From Petrimonas sp. IBARAKI (lineage in GTDB: Bacteria > Bacteroidota > Bacteroidia > Bacteroidales > Dysgonomonadaceae): DNA of 64,000 nucleotides. Positions 21,838 through 32,423 of this stretch are shown here, one piece after another. Location of the stretch: assembly GCA_002356435.2 (NCBI GenBank), contig AP018040.2:3410001-3474000 (forward strand). Direction: 5' to 3'. A model generated the notes under the pieces. It saw only the letters and a list, made by a program, of their open reading frames with translations, was not told where the DNA came from and did not search any database. The number at the start of each line of letters is the position of its first letter. Position 1 is the first letter of the stretch. Both the position numbers and the translations under genes were made by a program.

Positions 21838-21911
21838 TGGAGAATAACGGATTCGAACCGTTGACCCTCTGCGTGCAAGGCAGATGCTCTAGCCAGCTGA
21901 GCTAATCCCCC
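21838..21911 (-). tRNA. tRNA-Ala (anticodon TGC)
   Basis: A 74-base cloverleaf on the minus strand beginning GGGGGATTAGCTCAGCTGG. The anticodon loop is CTTGCAC, the T-arm GGTTCGAATCC, and the acceptor stem pairs GGGGGAT with ATTCTCC through two G-U pairs. No CCA is encoded. It lies in the 16S-23S spacer, next to tRNA-Ile. Confidence 0.95.
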
Positions 21912-21924
21912 GTTATCTTCCTTG

Positions 21925-21998
21925 TAGTCCCAGGCAGAGTTGAACTGCCGACCTCTACATTATCAGTGTAGCGCTCTAACCAACTGAGCTATAGGACT
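21925..21998 (-). tRNA. tRNA-Ile (anticodon GAT)
   Basis: A 74-base cloverleaf on the minus strand beginning AGTCCTATAGCTCAGTTGG. The anticodon loop is CTGATAA, the T-arm CAGTTCAACTCTG, and the acceptor pairs AGTCCTA with TGGGACT. No CCA is encoded. Only 13 bases separate it from tRNA-Ala, the usual Ile-Ala order in the spacer. Confidence 0.95.
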
Positions 21999-22141
21999 GT
22001 GCTGGTCGCAGTGTCGGCCGATCGCCGTAGGAAAACAGGACACGCCCGCCTCCCGTGCTCACGGTTCTGCCCGGTGAGTGTTATGTTGTTTTATATACGT
22101 TCCAATGACGGATGCAGTTTTGAATCGGTACCTCTCGGTTG

Positions 22142-22157
22142 AAAAAAAAAAAAAAAA
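22142..22157 (-). repeat. Run of 16 A (T on the transcribed strand) in the rRNA spacer
   Basis: Sixteen consecutive A on the plus strand lie between 16S rRNA and tRNA-Ile, so the precursor RNA has a run of 16 U. The rest of the spacer (21999-22256) holds no gene. Confidence 0.9.
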
Positions 22158-22256
22158 CGTGAAAAGAGCGTCTGAAGACCGGGACTCCGATTAACGGGCC
22201 CCTTTTCTGCCTTCCATGCCCAAAACCCTGCCGTTAACAGGACGGGAACGTTCTCC

Positions 22257-23787
<1,531 letters not shown>

Positions 23788-23990
23788 ATATTTGTTATAT
23801 GTCTTGAACTTTTCCTGCCCCTGTTGTGTCAACTACAGGAAAGACATCGACAAACAAAAAAACCGAATAGCCGGTGATCCTCAAACCCTCGATTCACGAA
23901 TCTATTTCTTTTCCTTTTATGTTCTATTGAACGGGTACCAATATATATATTTTATATACTGCTTGTCATTAAAAAAACGTATATGAAAAT

Positions 23991-24001
23991 CTTTCAAAGA
24001 A
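23991..24001 (-). promoter_or_regulatory. boxA-like element in the rRNA leader
   Basis: The minus strand reads TTCTTTGAAAG between the promoter and 16S. It resembles boxA antitermination elements seen in rRNA leaders. The region 23788-24310 otherwise holds only the rRNA leader and promoter and the upstream region of the ABC exporter gene. Confidence 0.4.
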
Positions 24002-24045
24002 CGATCAATTGCTTTCTACATCTACTTGTTTTCGGAAAGCGGATG

Positions 24046-24077
24046 CAAAGGTAGGGAAAGATTTCATTCCATCAAAA
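24046..24077 (-). promoter_or_regulatory. rRNA operon promoter (-33 and -7)
   Basis: On the minus strand TTTTG (24073-24077) is followed, after 19 bases, by TACCTTTG (24046-24053). This fits the Bacteroidota consensus TTTG - about 20 bases - TAnnTTTG. It lies about 260 bases upstream of 16S rRNA, with the boxA-like element between. Confidence 0.75.
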
Positions 24078-24310
24078 CATTTTCACAACAAATTTGATAA
24101 AAAAATCAACTATTTTACAAAACCCAAAACAATGGCCTGACAATTAAAGAATTATTTAATTCATTTTTTTTGTATTTTTTTCCACTTTTCTGTTTTCATG
24201 GCAGACCGTTTTGCAAAAACGCGAAATCTGACACTGGGAATCACAAATTATGTGTATCTTGCACCGTTTTTCGTGTTACACTAAAACTACTGCAATAAGG
24301 ATATTTTTTA

Positions 24311-26146
24311 ATGAACGGTATTATAACTATATTGAAGCGCTTCTTGCCTCCCTACAAGAAATATGTGGTACTCTCCTTTCTTTTTAATCTACTCACCGCA
24401 TTATTGAATGTTTTCTCACTGGCAACGATTATTCCGATACTTCAGGTTTTATTTAAAGTCAACGATAAGGTTTTTGAATTTATTCCCTGGGAAACAAAAA
24501 GTGTTTCATTGATCGATATTGTCCTGAATAACGGGAATTGGTACATGGCCCGGCTCATTGAAACCCATGGAGGCAGCACAACGCTCCTTTTTTTGGCGAT
24601 TGCGCTTGTCGTTATGACTCTTTTTAAAACCGGTACAGCCTATTTCGGATCTTATTTTACCATCCCCATCCGGACAGGAGTAGTTAAAGACATCCGGAAC
24701 AAAATCAACGATAAGATTCTGGTTCTTCCCATCGGTTTTTTTTCAGAAGAACGCAAAGGCGATATATTGGCCCGCATTTCAGGGGACGTCAACGAAGTGG
24801 AAAACTCGGTGATGAGCTCGCTTGATATGCTCTTTAAGAACCCCATCCTTATTCTGATCTATTTGATTACCATGATCGTTCTCAGCTGGCAACTTACCCT
24901 TTTTGTCTTTGTGGTATTGCCGATAATGGGGTATGTGATGGGAACCGTTGGCAAATCACTGAAAAGAAGTTCGTTTGAGGCCCAAAACAAATGGGGAGAA
25001 CTTATGTCGCAAATTGAAGAAACCTTGAGCGGGCTAAGAATAATAAAAGCGTTTAATGCGGAAAGTAAAATCTCCAAACGATTCTATACGGGGAGTGATA
25101 TGTTTAGAAAGATGTCCAACAGAATTGCACGACGGCAGTATCTTGCACATCCGATGAGTGAATTCCTGGGAACCCTTACCATCGCCATTGTCCTTTGGTT
25201 TGGCGGCTCACTTATTTTAAGCGGGAACGGGATTATTGATGCGGCCACTTTTATTTATTACCTCACCATTTTCTACAGTATTATCAATCCCATCAAAGAG
25301 TTCTCCAGATCGGCATATGCCGTACAACGAGGCCTTGCTTCCATGGAGCGTATCGACAAGATACTGGAGGCCCAGAACGACATAACAGAAATACAGCACC
25401 CGCAAAAGTTGAGTTTTAAAAATAACATACATTACCGCAATGTCTGGTTCAAGTACAACAAAGAGTGGGTATTGAAAGGGATCGATTTAAAGATTGAAAA
25501 AGGGAAAACGGTTGCGCTTGTGGGTCAATCGGGTTCCGGGAAGTCTACCATGACCGATCTTTTATCCCGGTTCTACGATATTCAGGAAGGAGGAGTTTTT
25601 ATTGATAATATCAACATAAAGGATGTTACTTTACACGACCTTCGCTCAAAAATAGGCTATGTAACCCAGGAGGCCATTCTTTTTAACGACACGTTCTTTA
25701 ACAACATTGCCTTTGGCCTAAAAGAAACAACTCCAGAAGAGGTTATTGAAGCGGCAAAAGTGGCCAATGCGCACGAGTTCATCATGGCCACTCAAGACGG
25801 ATATCAGACCAACATCGGTGACCGGGGTGGAAAGCTATCGGGAGGACAACGTCAGCGAATAAGCATTGCGAGAGCGGTGTTGAAAAATCCGGAAATCCTG
25901 ATCCTGGACGAGGCTACCTCGGCACTGGATACCGATTCGGAGCGATTGGTACAGGATGCTCTGGAGAAACTGATGAGAAACCGGACAACAATTGTTATTG
26001 CGCACCGGTTGTCAACCATAAAAAATGCAGACGAAATTTACGTTCTAAAGGAGGGACAAATCATCGAATCAGGCAGACACAATTCGTTGTATGAATTAAA
26101 CGGCTATTATACAAAACTTTGCAATATGCAGGGAGATCTAAATTGA
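24311..26146 (+). CDS. ABC exporter, permease and ATPase fused (MsbA/lipid type)
   Basis: A 611-residue half-transporter. Six membrane helices occupy about 15-310. The nucleotide-binding domain follows with Walker A GQSGSGKST near 403-411, signature LSGGQRQR near 510, Walker B ILILDEATSALD, and the H-loop IVIAHRLST. It should act as a homodimer in the inner membrane. The closest recognised group is the MsbA-like lipid or peptide exporters; the substrate is unproven. Its 3' end overlaps the convergent dehydratase gene by 9 bases. Confidence 0.92.
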   Translation: MNGIITILKRFLPPYKKYVVLSFLFNLLTALLNVFSLATIIPILQVLFKVNDKVFEFIPWETKSVSLIDIVLNNGNWYMARLIETHGGSTTLLFLAIALVVMTLFKTGTAYFGSYFTIPIRTGVVKDIRNKINDKILVLPIGFFSEERKGDILARISGDVNEVENSVMSSLDMLFKNPILILIYLITMIVLSWQLTLFVFVVLPIMGYVMGTVGKSLKRSSFEAQNKWGELMSQIEETLSGLRIIKAFNAESKISKRFYTGSDMFRKMSNRIARRQYLAHPMSEFLGTLTIAIVLWFGGSLILSGNGIIDAATFIYYLTIFYSIINPIKEFSRSAYAVQRGLASMERIDKILEAQNDITEIQHPQKLSFKNNIHYRNVWFKYNKEWVLKGIDLKIEKGKTVALVGQSGSGKSTMTDLLSRFYDIQEGGVFIDNINIKDVTLHDLRSKIGYVTQEAILFNDTFFNNIAFGLKETTPEEVIEAAKVANAHEFIMATQDGYQTNIGDRGGKLSGGQRQRISIARAVLKNPEILILDEATSALDTDSERLVQDALEKLMRNRTTIVIAHRLSTIKNADEIYVLKEGQIIESGRHNSLYELNGYYTKLCNMQGDLN

Positions 26147-28093
26147 AAAAGCATCCTGTATCTTAACGCTTTCCTTGTCTTCCAGTTTCTCCAGTAACCG
26201 GTCTATAGCCTCGTAGGGAGAATTGATGCTTTGAAACTCCGGGACAATTTCTTTCATTTTTTTCACAGTACGCATATCGTCGTATTGATACGAAATCTCG
26301 ATTAATCCCTCGATCTGATCCTTTACTTTTTCGTACTCATACTCACGCACCTGAGCAATCATAATCTTCTCATGATGGGTTTTAATGGTGTTTTCAGAGG
26401 CATTGAGCAATTCCTCGTATAACTTTTCACCGTGACGAAGGCCTGTAAATTCTATCTTTATGTTTTGAGAGCCCGACAACCGGATCATCCGTTTGGCCAG
26501 ATCCAGGATCTTAACCGGCTTTCCCATATCGAAAAGGTAAATCTCACCGCCTTTACCCATGGATCCGGCTTCAAGGACCAACTGGCAAGCTTCGGGGATT
26601 GTCATAAAATAACGGATAATTTCAGGATGTGTAACCGTTAAAGGTCCTCCATTTTTAATTTGTTCTCTGAACAACGGGATTACCGAACCGTTTGACCCCA
26701 ATACATTGCCAAAACGAGTGGTGATGAATTGGGTGGTCTTCTGGCCGTTCGCCTCAAGATGTCTCGACAAGGATTGAACATAAATCTCACTAATTCTTTT
26801 TGAACAACCCATTACATTTGACGGGTTTACTGCTTTATCTGTAGAGATCATAACAAATTTCTGAGCCCCGTATTTTACAGCCAGGTCGGCCAGAATTTTT
26901 GTCCCCAGGACGTTTGTCTGGATGGATTCAGAAACATTGTCCTCCATCATAGGGACATGTTTGTAAGCTGCCGCATGGAAAATGTATTGCGGGCGCGTCT
27001 TTGCAAAAATGCGCTCCATTCTTGTAGCATTGCCTACATCAGCAACAATTATGTTGGTATTTATATCGATCCATTTTTTCTGCAGTTCAAGCCTCATGTC
27101 ATGTAGAGGGGTTTCTGCCTGATCGATCAAAATGATGTTGAAAGGATTGAATGAGGCTACCTGACGGACAATCTCGCTCCCGATGGAACCGGCTGCCCCT
27201 GTTACCATCACCCGCTTTCCTTCAATGTGAGCAGCGATCTCCATTAAGTTGATGTTAATGGGATTGCGGGGGAGCAGATCCTCAATCTGAATGTCTTTTA
27301 GCTGCTCTTTTCCTGTCAATGTCCCGTTCCATTCGTTAACGGGTGAAGTAGTCAACAGCGAAATATTGTGGTCCACGAAATTTTCCAGTAAAGGTGAATT
27401 TCTTATCTGATCCATCTTATGAGGGGAGACAATCACTGTCTTCACGTCTTTTGCTTCCAGTACCCTGAATAGGTTTTCGTTATTGGCATAAATAGTAAGT
27501 CCCAATAGGTTTTTACCTACCATATTGTCTTCATCGGTAATAAATCCCAATACTTTATACTTGAATTCCCGGTTTCCCCGGATCGCTTTTGCAAGACTAA
27601 TACCGGCCTGCTTGGTGCCGTAAATAAAAATATTGGTGGCTTTCTGTGGCTTTCCGGTTATGGACTCATACACCTCTTTGACAACAATACGTGAGAAAAT
27701 CATCAACAAAACATTCAACACATAAGTGGCAAAATGAATGGTATTGGAAATAGTGAAGGTGGGATCGACTTTTTTTATCACCATCAGGCAGATATACGAT
27801 ACAAAATAGCCCAGAGTCAATGCATATATGATCCGAACAAGATCGGAAAAAGCCGAAAAGCGCAAAACCCCGCTAAAGGTTTTGAAAATTAGGAACGAAA
27901 AGACATTAAAGAATACCAGAACGAATGTTGTTGTTATCCCATCTGCCTTGACTTGCGTCGTAAGTCCTTCAAAACCGAAACGCAAAAAATACATGGTCAG
28001 GGTTGAAAACAATATAATGAGAATGTCTATTATCAGGATAGACATGCGGGACAAGACCCTGTTGGATAAGTAATTCTCTAAGAATTTATTCAT
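26138..28093 (-). CDS. Membrane-bound nucleotide-sugar epimerase/dehydratase (FlaA1/CapD family)
   Basis: A polysaccharide-biosynthesis enzyme of 651 residues from the ATG at 28093 (a TTG lies 12 bases upstream). Four N-terminal membrane helices lie within about 1-130. A CoA-binding-like Rossmann segment follows (IFIYGTKQAG near 155). The extended SDR domain has GAAGSIGSEIVRQ and the active-site stretch MISTDKAVNPSNVMGCSKR. Relatives (WbpM, PglF, CapD) are UDP-GlcNAc 4,6-dehydratases that start the synthesis of capsule, O-antigen or glycan sugars. This probably feeds surface polysaccharide or protein glycosylation. The exact product is not known. Confidence 0.92.
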   Translation of the reverse strand: MNKFLENYLSNRVLSRMSILIIDILIILFSTLTMYFLRFGFEGLTTQVKADGITTTFVLVFFNVFSFLIFKTFSGVLRFSAFSDLVRIIYALTLGYFVSYICLMVIKKVDPTFTISNTIHFATYVLNVLLMIFSRIVVKEVYESITGKPQKATNIFIYGTKQAGISLAKAIRGNREFKYKVLGFITDEDNMVGKNLLGLTIYANNENLFRVLEAKDVKTVIVSPHKMDQIRNSPLLENFVDHNISLLTTSPVNEWNGTLTGKEQLKDIQIEDLLPRNPININLMEIAAHIEGKRVMVTGAAGSIGSEIVRQVASFNPFNIILIDQAETPLHDMRLELQKKWIDINTNIIVADVGNATRMERIFAKTRPQYIFHAAAYKHVPMMEDNVSESIQTNVLGTKILADLAVKYGAQKFVMISTDKAVNPSNVMGCSKRISEIYVQSLSRHLEANGQKTTQFITTRFGNVLGSNGSVIPLFREQIKNGGPLTVTHPEIIRYFMTIPEACQLVLEAGSMGKGGEIYLFDMGKPVKILDLAKRMIRLSGSQNIKIEFTGLRHGEKLYEELLNASENTIKTHHEKIMIAQVREYEYEKVKDQIEGLIEISYQYDDMRTVKKMKEIVPEFQSINSPYEAIDRLLEKLEDKESVKIQDAFSI

Positions 28094-28207
28094 AACTGCA
28101 CTCAAAGATCAACGACAGCACATTTAAAATCATTAAATATACTGCAAGTTTATGAAGAATTGTGATGTTAAAGAAAATGTTTATCTGAATTTCAAATTGC
28201 TGAGTAG

Positions 28208-28771
28208 TTATTCCACAATAATCTCATTCTGACAAACAATCATATTCATTTTAATATCTCCCTGACTTACAGGAATATTATCAAAAACCTGGAAATCAAA
28301 GCATATAGCTGTCTTAGGAGCCTTTATCTTTGGCAATAATCTGTCGTAAAAGCCTTTTCCCCTACCCAACCGGTTTAGTGTGCGATCAAAAGCCACACCC
28401 GGGACAATTACCAAATCTATTTTATCGTATTCAGATTCCGGGAAAGTATCGCCCACCGGTTCTTTAATTCCATAAGCGGAAGTCGACATACTTTCTTCAG
28501 AGACAAATTTTTTCAAAATTAATTCACCATTATTAACCACCGGCAGAAGAAAATGTTTTTGTAAACCGTGTTTTTTTAGCCATTCATGCGTATTAACTTC
28601 ATCCGACATGCTGTAATAGGCCAGAACATTTTTTGCGTTCTGAAATACCTCAGTAAGTTCAAGTGTTGATATAACCTCTTCCGAGAAGTTTAACAGTTCT
28701 CTTTGAGAATACGATTGCTTTTTCTTAGCAATCCTTTCACGAAGTCTTTTTTTTTGCTCTGTTATATTCAT
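28208..28771 (-). CDS. 5-formyltetrahydrofolate cyclo-ligase
   Basis: A 187-residue enzyme converting 5-formyl-THF to 5,10-methenyl-THF with ATP. The basic N-terminal helix (KKRLRERIAKKKQSYS) and the family signature PGVAFDRTLNRLGRGKGFYDR near 120-140 are visible, and the length is typical. It lies 5 bases after the C-terminal protease gene, so the two are probably in one operon with the deaminase and perhaps nadC. Confidence 0.95.
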   Translation of the reverse strand: MNITEQKKRLRERIAKKKQSYSQRELLNFSEEVISTLELTEVFQNAKNVLAYYSMSDEVNTHEWLKKHGLQKHFLLPVVNNGELILKKFVSEESMSTSAYGIKEPVGDTFPESEYDKIDLVIVPGVAFDRTLNRLGRGKGFYDRLLPKIKAPKTAICFDFQVFDNIPVSQGDIKMNMIVCQNEIIVE

Positions 28772-28776
28772 CTCCT

Positions 28777-30471
28777 CTACACGTAAAATAACGAGCCAAA
28801 TTCCTTGGGAACAGGAAAGCTGACCCTCAGGCCCAGCGAAATGGACTTATACCTTTCCTGCACCACAGATTCGGGCTTCGCCAACCCTCTCTCAATAAAA
28901 TCCACTGCATTTTTCATCAACACATCGTCCTGCATGTATACGGAGAAATAGCTTTCCTCACCGAAGAAGTTCCTAACAATATAGGCAACTAAATGTCGCT
29001 CGAACAGCTTCCTGGATTCTTCTATATAATAGGGCCTTGGCCGGACTCCTTTGTTGTCAGCGTAACTTACTAGATTCATCAGCAGAGGCTGCTTGTACAG
29101 GTGACGAGCAAGGTCTTCTGCTGATTGAAATTCACTCAATTTATGCTTATGCATATCTGAATAGGTCACAGCATACTCTTGAATGAAATCCTTGTTTGCG
29201 ATCGTATTAAAATAAGAATTCATGCCGATTGTGTCACGGGCAATAAAGACATCCGGCATTATACCGTCACCTCCGAAAACTGTTCGCCCTCCTTCAGTTT
29301 TAAAGGGAATGAGGGTAGACGCTGTATCGGAATTTACGTAATCGCCTTGCATATATCTGTTCAATGCTTCCAGCTCGTATTCATCGTACTTCCCTTTTTC
29401 ATATTTGCGTTGAATAGAACGTCCAGACGGTGTATAATAACGGGCAACGGTAAGACGCACAGCGGATCCATCGGGAAAATTTCGCTGGCTTTGTACCAAT
29501 CCTTTTCCAAAAGACCTCCGTCCCATCACCAATCCTCGATCATTATCCTGAATAGCACCGGCAAAAATTTCACTTGCGGATGCACTTAATTCATCAATCA
29601 AAATGACGACATCGTCTTCTTTACTCGTTCCCGAACCATTAGCATAACTGTCCTGCCTGGGAAAGTTCCGTCCGTCAGCATAAACAATCAAATCCCCTTT
29701 ATGAAGAAATTCATTCACCATGGCAACAACAATTTCCAACGAACCACCGCTGTTACCTCTCAGATCGATCACGAAAGAATGTGCCCCCTGGCTTTTGAGT
29801 TTAGACAGTGCCGATATAAACTCATTGAAAGTGTTGAATCCGAATGTGCCCACCTTGATATATCCGATGGTGTTGGTTTGCATATAAGCAGCCTGAACAC
29901 TGTTCATGGGAATGTCTCCACGAGTTACGGTTATGTCAATCAGTTTTGTATCATCGTTTCTTTTAATTCCCAGTTTTACTTCGGATCCTTTTTCACCACG
30001 AAGCTTTTGCAGTACATCGGCGTTTGTAATTTTCCGCCCTGCAATCAGCGTGTCATTGACATTGACTATCCTGTCCCATTGCTGTATACCTGCCGCCTCC
30101 GAGGGACCGCCAGGCACAATACTTGTCACTACGATCGTATCGCTTAATACATAAAAACTAACACCAATCCCCGAAAAATGGCCCTCCAGATCTTCGTTTA
30201 AACGCTTCATTTCGCTGGCAGAGATATAAGCCGAATGTGGATCGAGTTCCTGAACAATTTTGGGTAGCGCCTCCTCCACAAGCTGACGAATATTCACGGT
30301 GTCTACATACGATTTGTTGATATAGTTAAATATGGCATCAATCTTACCGGTTCCATCCACTTTTCCCGTATTCCCAAATTGCGAATAGATGCTTCCTATA
30401 AGAATTCCCAAAGCAATACCCAATCCAACCCATAAAGGAAGCCACGTTTTTATTTTTTTTTCAGGACTCAT
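28777..30471 (-). CDS. S41 C-terminal processing peptidase (CtpA type)
   Basis: A periplasmic serine/lysine protease with an N-terminal membrane anchor (about 7-26). A PDZ domain covers roughly 80-170 (SGIGVSFYVLSDTIVV ... GPSEAAGIQQWDRIV). The S41 domain has SFVIDLRGNSGGSLE, the nucleophile in LSASASEIFAGA and the Lys in RRSFGKGLVQ. The protein is 564 residues. I chose the ATG at 30471: a TTG at 30507 would overlap the deaminase gene. It trims or degrades C-termini of exported proteins; its substrates are unknown. Confidence 0.93.
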   Translation of the reverse strand: MSPEKKIKTWLPLWVGLGIALGILIGSIYSQFGNTGKVDGTGKIDAIFNYINKSYVDTVNIRQLVEEALPKIVQELDPHSAYISASEMKRLNEDLEGHFSGIGVSFYVLSDTIVVTSIVPGGPSEAAGIQQWDRIVNVNDTLIAGRKITNADVLQKLRGEKGSEVKLGIKRNDDTKLIDITVTRGDIPMNSVQAAYMQTNTIGYIKVGTFGFNTFNEFISALSKLKSQGAHSFVIDLRGNSGGSLEIVVAMVNEFLHKGDLIVYADGRNFPRQDSYANGSGTSKEDDVVILIDELSASASEIFAGAIQDNDRGLVMGRRSFGKGLVQSQRNFPDGSAVRLTVARYYTPSGRSIQRKYEKGKYDEYELEALNRYMQGDYVNSDTASTLIPFKTEGGRTVFGGDGIMPDVFIARDTIGMNSYFNTIANKDFIQEYAVTYSDMHKHKLSEFQSAEDLARHLYKQPLLMNLVSYADNKGVRPRPYYIEESRKLFERHLVAYIVRNFFGEESYFSVYMQDDVLMKNAVDFIERGLAKPESVVQERYKSISLGLRVSFPVPKEFGSLFYV

Positions 30472-30496
30472 TATCTTATTCTTGCAACTTAATTTT

Positions 30497-30919
30497 TCAC
30501 AAATCAACCGAAATCAACTCTATATCAGCCCTTCTAAGTAATTCTACACCATCGCTCAGTCTGTAAGAATCGGCATAAACGACTTTCCGGATACCTGCCT
30601 GAATAATCAGCTTTGCACATTCGATACAGGGAGAAGACGTCACGTACAACGTTGCTCCTTCACTACTGTTGTTGGACCGGGCCACTTTGGTTATGGCATT
30701 TGCCTCGGCATGAAGCACATAAGGCTTTGTTACGTTATCCTCATCTTCACAAACATTTTCAAATCCCGATGGTGTTCCGTTGTATCCATCGGATATTATC
30801 ATCTTGTCTTTTACCAAAATGGCACCTACCTTACGGCGTTTACAGTATGAATTTTCTGACCAGATAAATGCCATCCGCATGTATCGCTTGTCCAGTTCGA
30901 GCTGTTTTGTATCTGTCAT
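30497..30919 (-). CDS. dCMP deaminase family protein
   Basis: A 140-residue zinc deaminase. The zinc site HAEANAI (His and catalytic Glu) is near 69, and PCIECAKL, with both Cys ligands, is near 96. The N-terminal SENSYCKRRKVGAILVKD matches ComEB/dCMP deaminases, which supply dUMP for thymidylate synthesis. It lies 16 bases downstream of nadC and 25 bases upstream of the protease start, so these genes are probably co-transcribed. Confidence 0.93.
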   Translation of the reverse strand: MTDTKQLELDKRYMRMAFIWSENSYCKRRKVGAILVKDKMIISDGYNGTPSGFENVCEDEDNVTKPYVLHAEANAITKVARSNNSSEGATLYVTSSPCIECAKLIIQAGIRKVVYADSYRLSDGVELLRRADIELISVDL

Positions 30920-30935
30920 TATACTTTGCTAACTG

Positions 30936-31784
30936 CTATTCTATCGCTTTTAAACTCATATCCAAGCTTTTTACCGAATGGGTAAGCGCGCCTACAGAGA
31001 TATAATCCACACCACACTCCGCATATTGACGGATAGTTTCAAAGGTAATTCCGCCCGACGATTCCAGTTCAACGCGCCCGTCCACAATCTTCACCGCTTC
31101 ACACGTTTGTTCGGGCGTGAAATTATCCAACATGATCCTATCGACCCCTCCCACCGCAAGGGCTTGGTTAAGCTCATCGAAGTTACGTACTTCAATTTCT
31201 ATGTTGAGTTGTTTGTTTTTTTCCTTCAAATATTTTTGTGCTCCACGAATGGCGTTTTCTATACCGCCTGCAAAATCCACATGATTGTCCTTCAGCAAAA
31301 TCATATCGAACAGACCGATACGGTGGTTCTCCCCTCCGCCAATTTTTACGGCCTGCTTCTCCAGCATTCGCATCCCAGGTGTGGTTTTGCGTGTGTCGAG
31401 GACTTTTGTTTTTGTTCCTTCGAGTAATTTCACATATTTTCCAGTAGTAGTGGCTATCCCGCTCATACGCTGCATAATGTTGAGTACCAACCGTTCGGTT
31501 TGCAGCAACGATTGGACTTTTCCCGATACAATGAATGCAACATCTCCGGGCTTAACGTATGTTCCGTCATTAATAAGAACCTCCACGACTAATCCTTCGT
31601 CGAAACGATGAAAAATCGTCCTGGCAACTTCCACTCCTGCCAAGATACCTTCTTCCTTAATCAAGAGCCGGGCTTTCCCGAAAGCTGTTTCGGGAATGCT
31701 GCAGAGTGTGGTATGATCGCCGTCGCCAATATCCTCGGCAAAAGCCAGATCAACGAGTTTGTCCGTCAATTTTTTTAATTCCAT
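30936..31784 (-). CDS. nadC: Nicotinate-nucleotide pyrophosphorylase (quinolinate phosphoribosyltransferase)
   Basis: Converts quinolinate and PRPP to nicotinate mononucleotide in NAD synthesis. It is 282 residues, typical length. Diagnostic segments are ILAGVEVARTIF, the substrate-binding TRKTTPGMRMLEKQAVKIGGGENHR, LLKDNHVDFAGG, and the C-terminal SSGGITFETIRQYAECGVDYISVGALTHS. It is the first gene of the minus-strand run down to the cyclo-ligase, divergent from rlmH. Confidence 0.96.
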   Translation of the reverse strand: MELKKLTDKLVDLAFAEDIGDGDHTTLCSIPETAFGKARLLIKEEGILAGVEVARTIFHRFDEGLVVEVLINDGTYVKPGDVAFIVSGKVQSLLQTERLVLNIMQRMSGIATTTGKYVKLLEGTKTKVLDTRKTTPGMRMLEKQAVKIGGGENHRIGLFDMILLKDNHVDFAGGIENAIRGAQKYLKEKNKQLNIEIEVRNFDELNQALAVGGVDRIMLDNFTPEQTCEAVKIVDGRVELESSGGITFETIRQYAECGVDYISVGALTHSVKSLDMSLKAIE

Positions 31785-31883
31785 TCAAGCTAAATTGGGT
31801 TGCTCACTAACAATAACAAAATTCATCCCGTATTGTTAAGAAAACTTGTAAATTGTGAATGCAAAAATATAAAAATAAAAGGT

Positions 31884-31891
31884 TATATTTG
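31884..31891 (+). promoter_or_regulatory. Bacteroidota -7 box for rlmH
   Basis: TATATTTG matches TAnnTTTG and lies 45 bases upstream of the rlmH ATG, in the 152-base divergent gap with nadC. Confidence 0.5.
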
Positions 31892-31936
31892 CACTCTGGT
31901 TGCTAATTTTACGTAAAAAAAATGTATTAATAAAAG

Positions 31937-32410
31937 ATGAAGGTTGTTTTGCTGTCCCTTGGAAAAACCGATGAGGATTTTTACGTTCAGGCGATGGATA
32001 TATTCAGGAAAAGATTAAGTCATTACCTTCCTTTCGATCTGGAATTTGTCCCGGATGTGAAAAACACAAAAAACTTATCGGAAAAAGAGCAAAAGAACCT
32101 CGAAGGGGAAGCCATGCTGAGCCGGATTCAACAGGGCGATTATGTCGTTCTGCTGGATGACAAAGGGAAACAATACTCTTCTGTGGAATTTTCCCGCTAT
32201 ATTGAGAAGAAGTCGCATTCCGTCCCTAAACGGCTTGTTTTTGTTGTTGGGGGGCCTTATGGATTTCCGGACGAAGTGTACAGGCGTGCCAACGAAAAGT
32301 TGTCGTTATCGAGAATGACTTTTACGCACCAAATGGTTCGACTGGTGTTTGTGGAACAACTCTACAGGGCAATGACTATCTTGAATGGTGAACCGTATCA
32401 TCACGAATAA
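31937..32410 (+). CDS. rlmH: 23S rRNA (pseudouridine1915-N3)-methyltransferase
   Basis: A small SPOUT methyltransferase of 157 residues acting on the 70S ribosome. The SAM-binding knot is visible as FVVGGPYGFPDEVYRRA near 102-118. The C-terminal signature LSRMTFTHQMVRLVFVEQLYRAMTI ... GEPYHHE is complete. The following hydrolase starts 13 bases after the stop and is probably co-transcribed. Confidence 0.97.
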   Translation: MKVVLLSLGKTDEDFYVQAMDIFRKRLSHYLPFDLEFVPDVKNTKNLSEKEQKNLEGEAMLSRIQQGDYVVLLDDKGKQYSSVEFSRYIEKKSHSVPKRLVFVVGGPYGFPDEVYRRANEKLSLSRMTFTHQMVRLVFVEQLYRAMTILNGEPYHHE

Positions 32411-32423
32411 TGGAGAATGTTTC

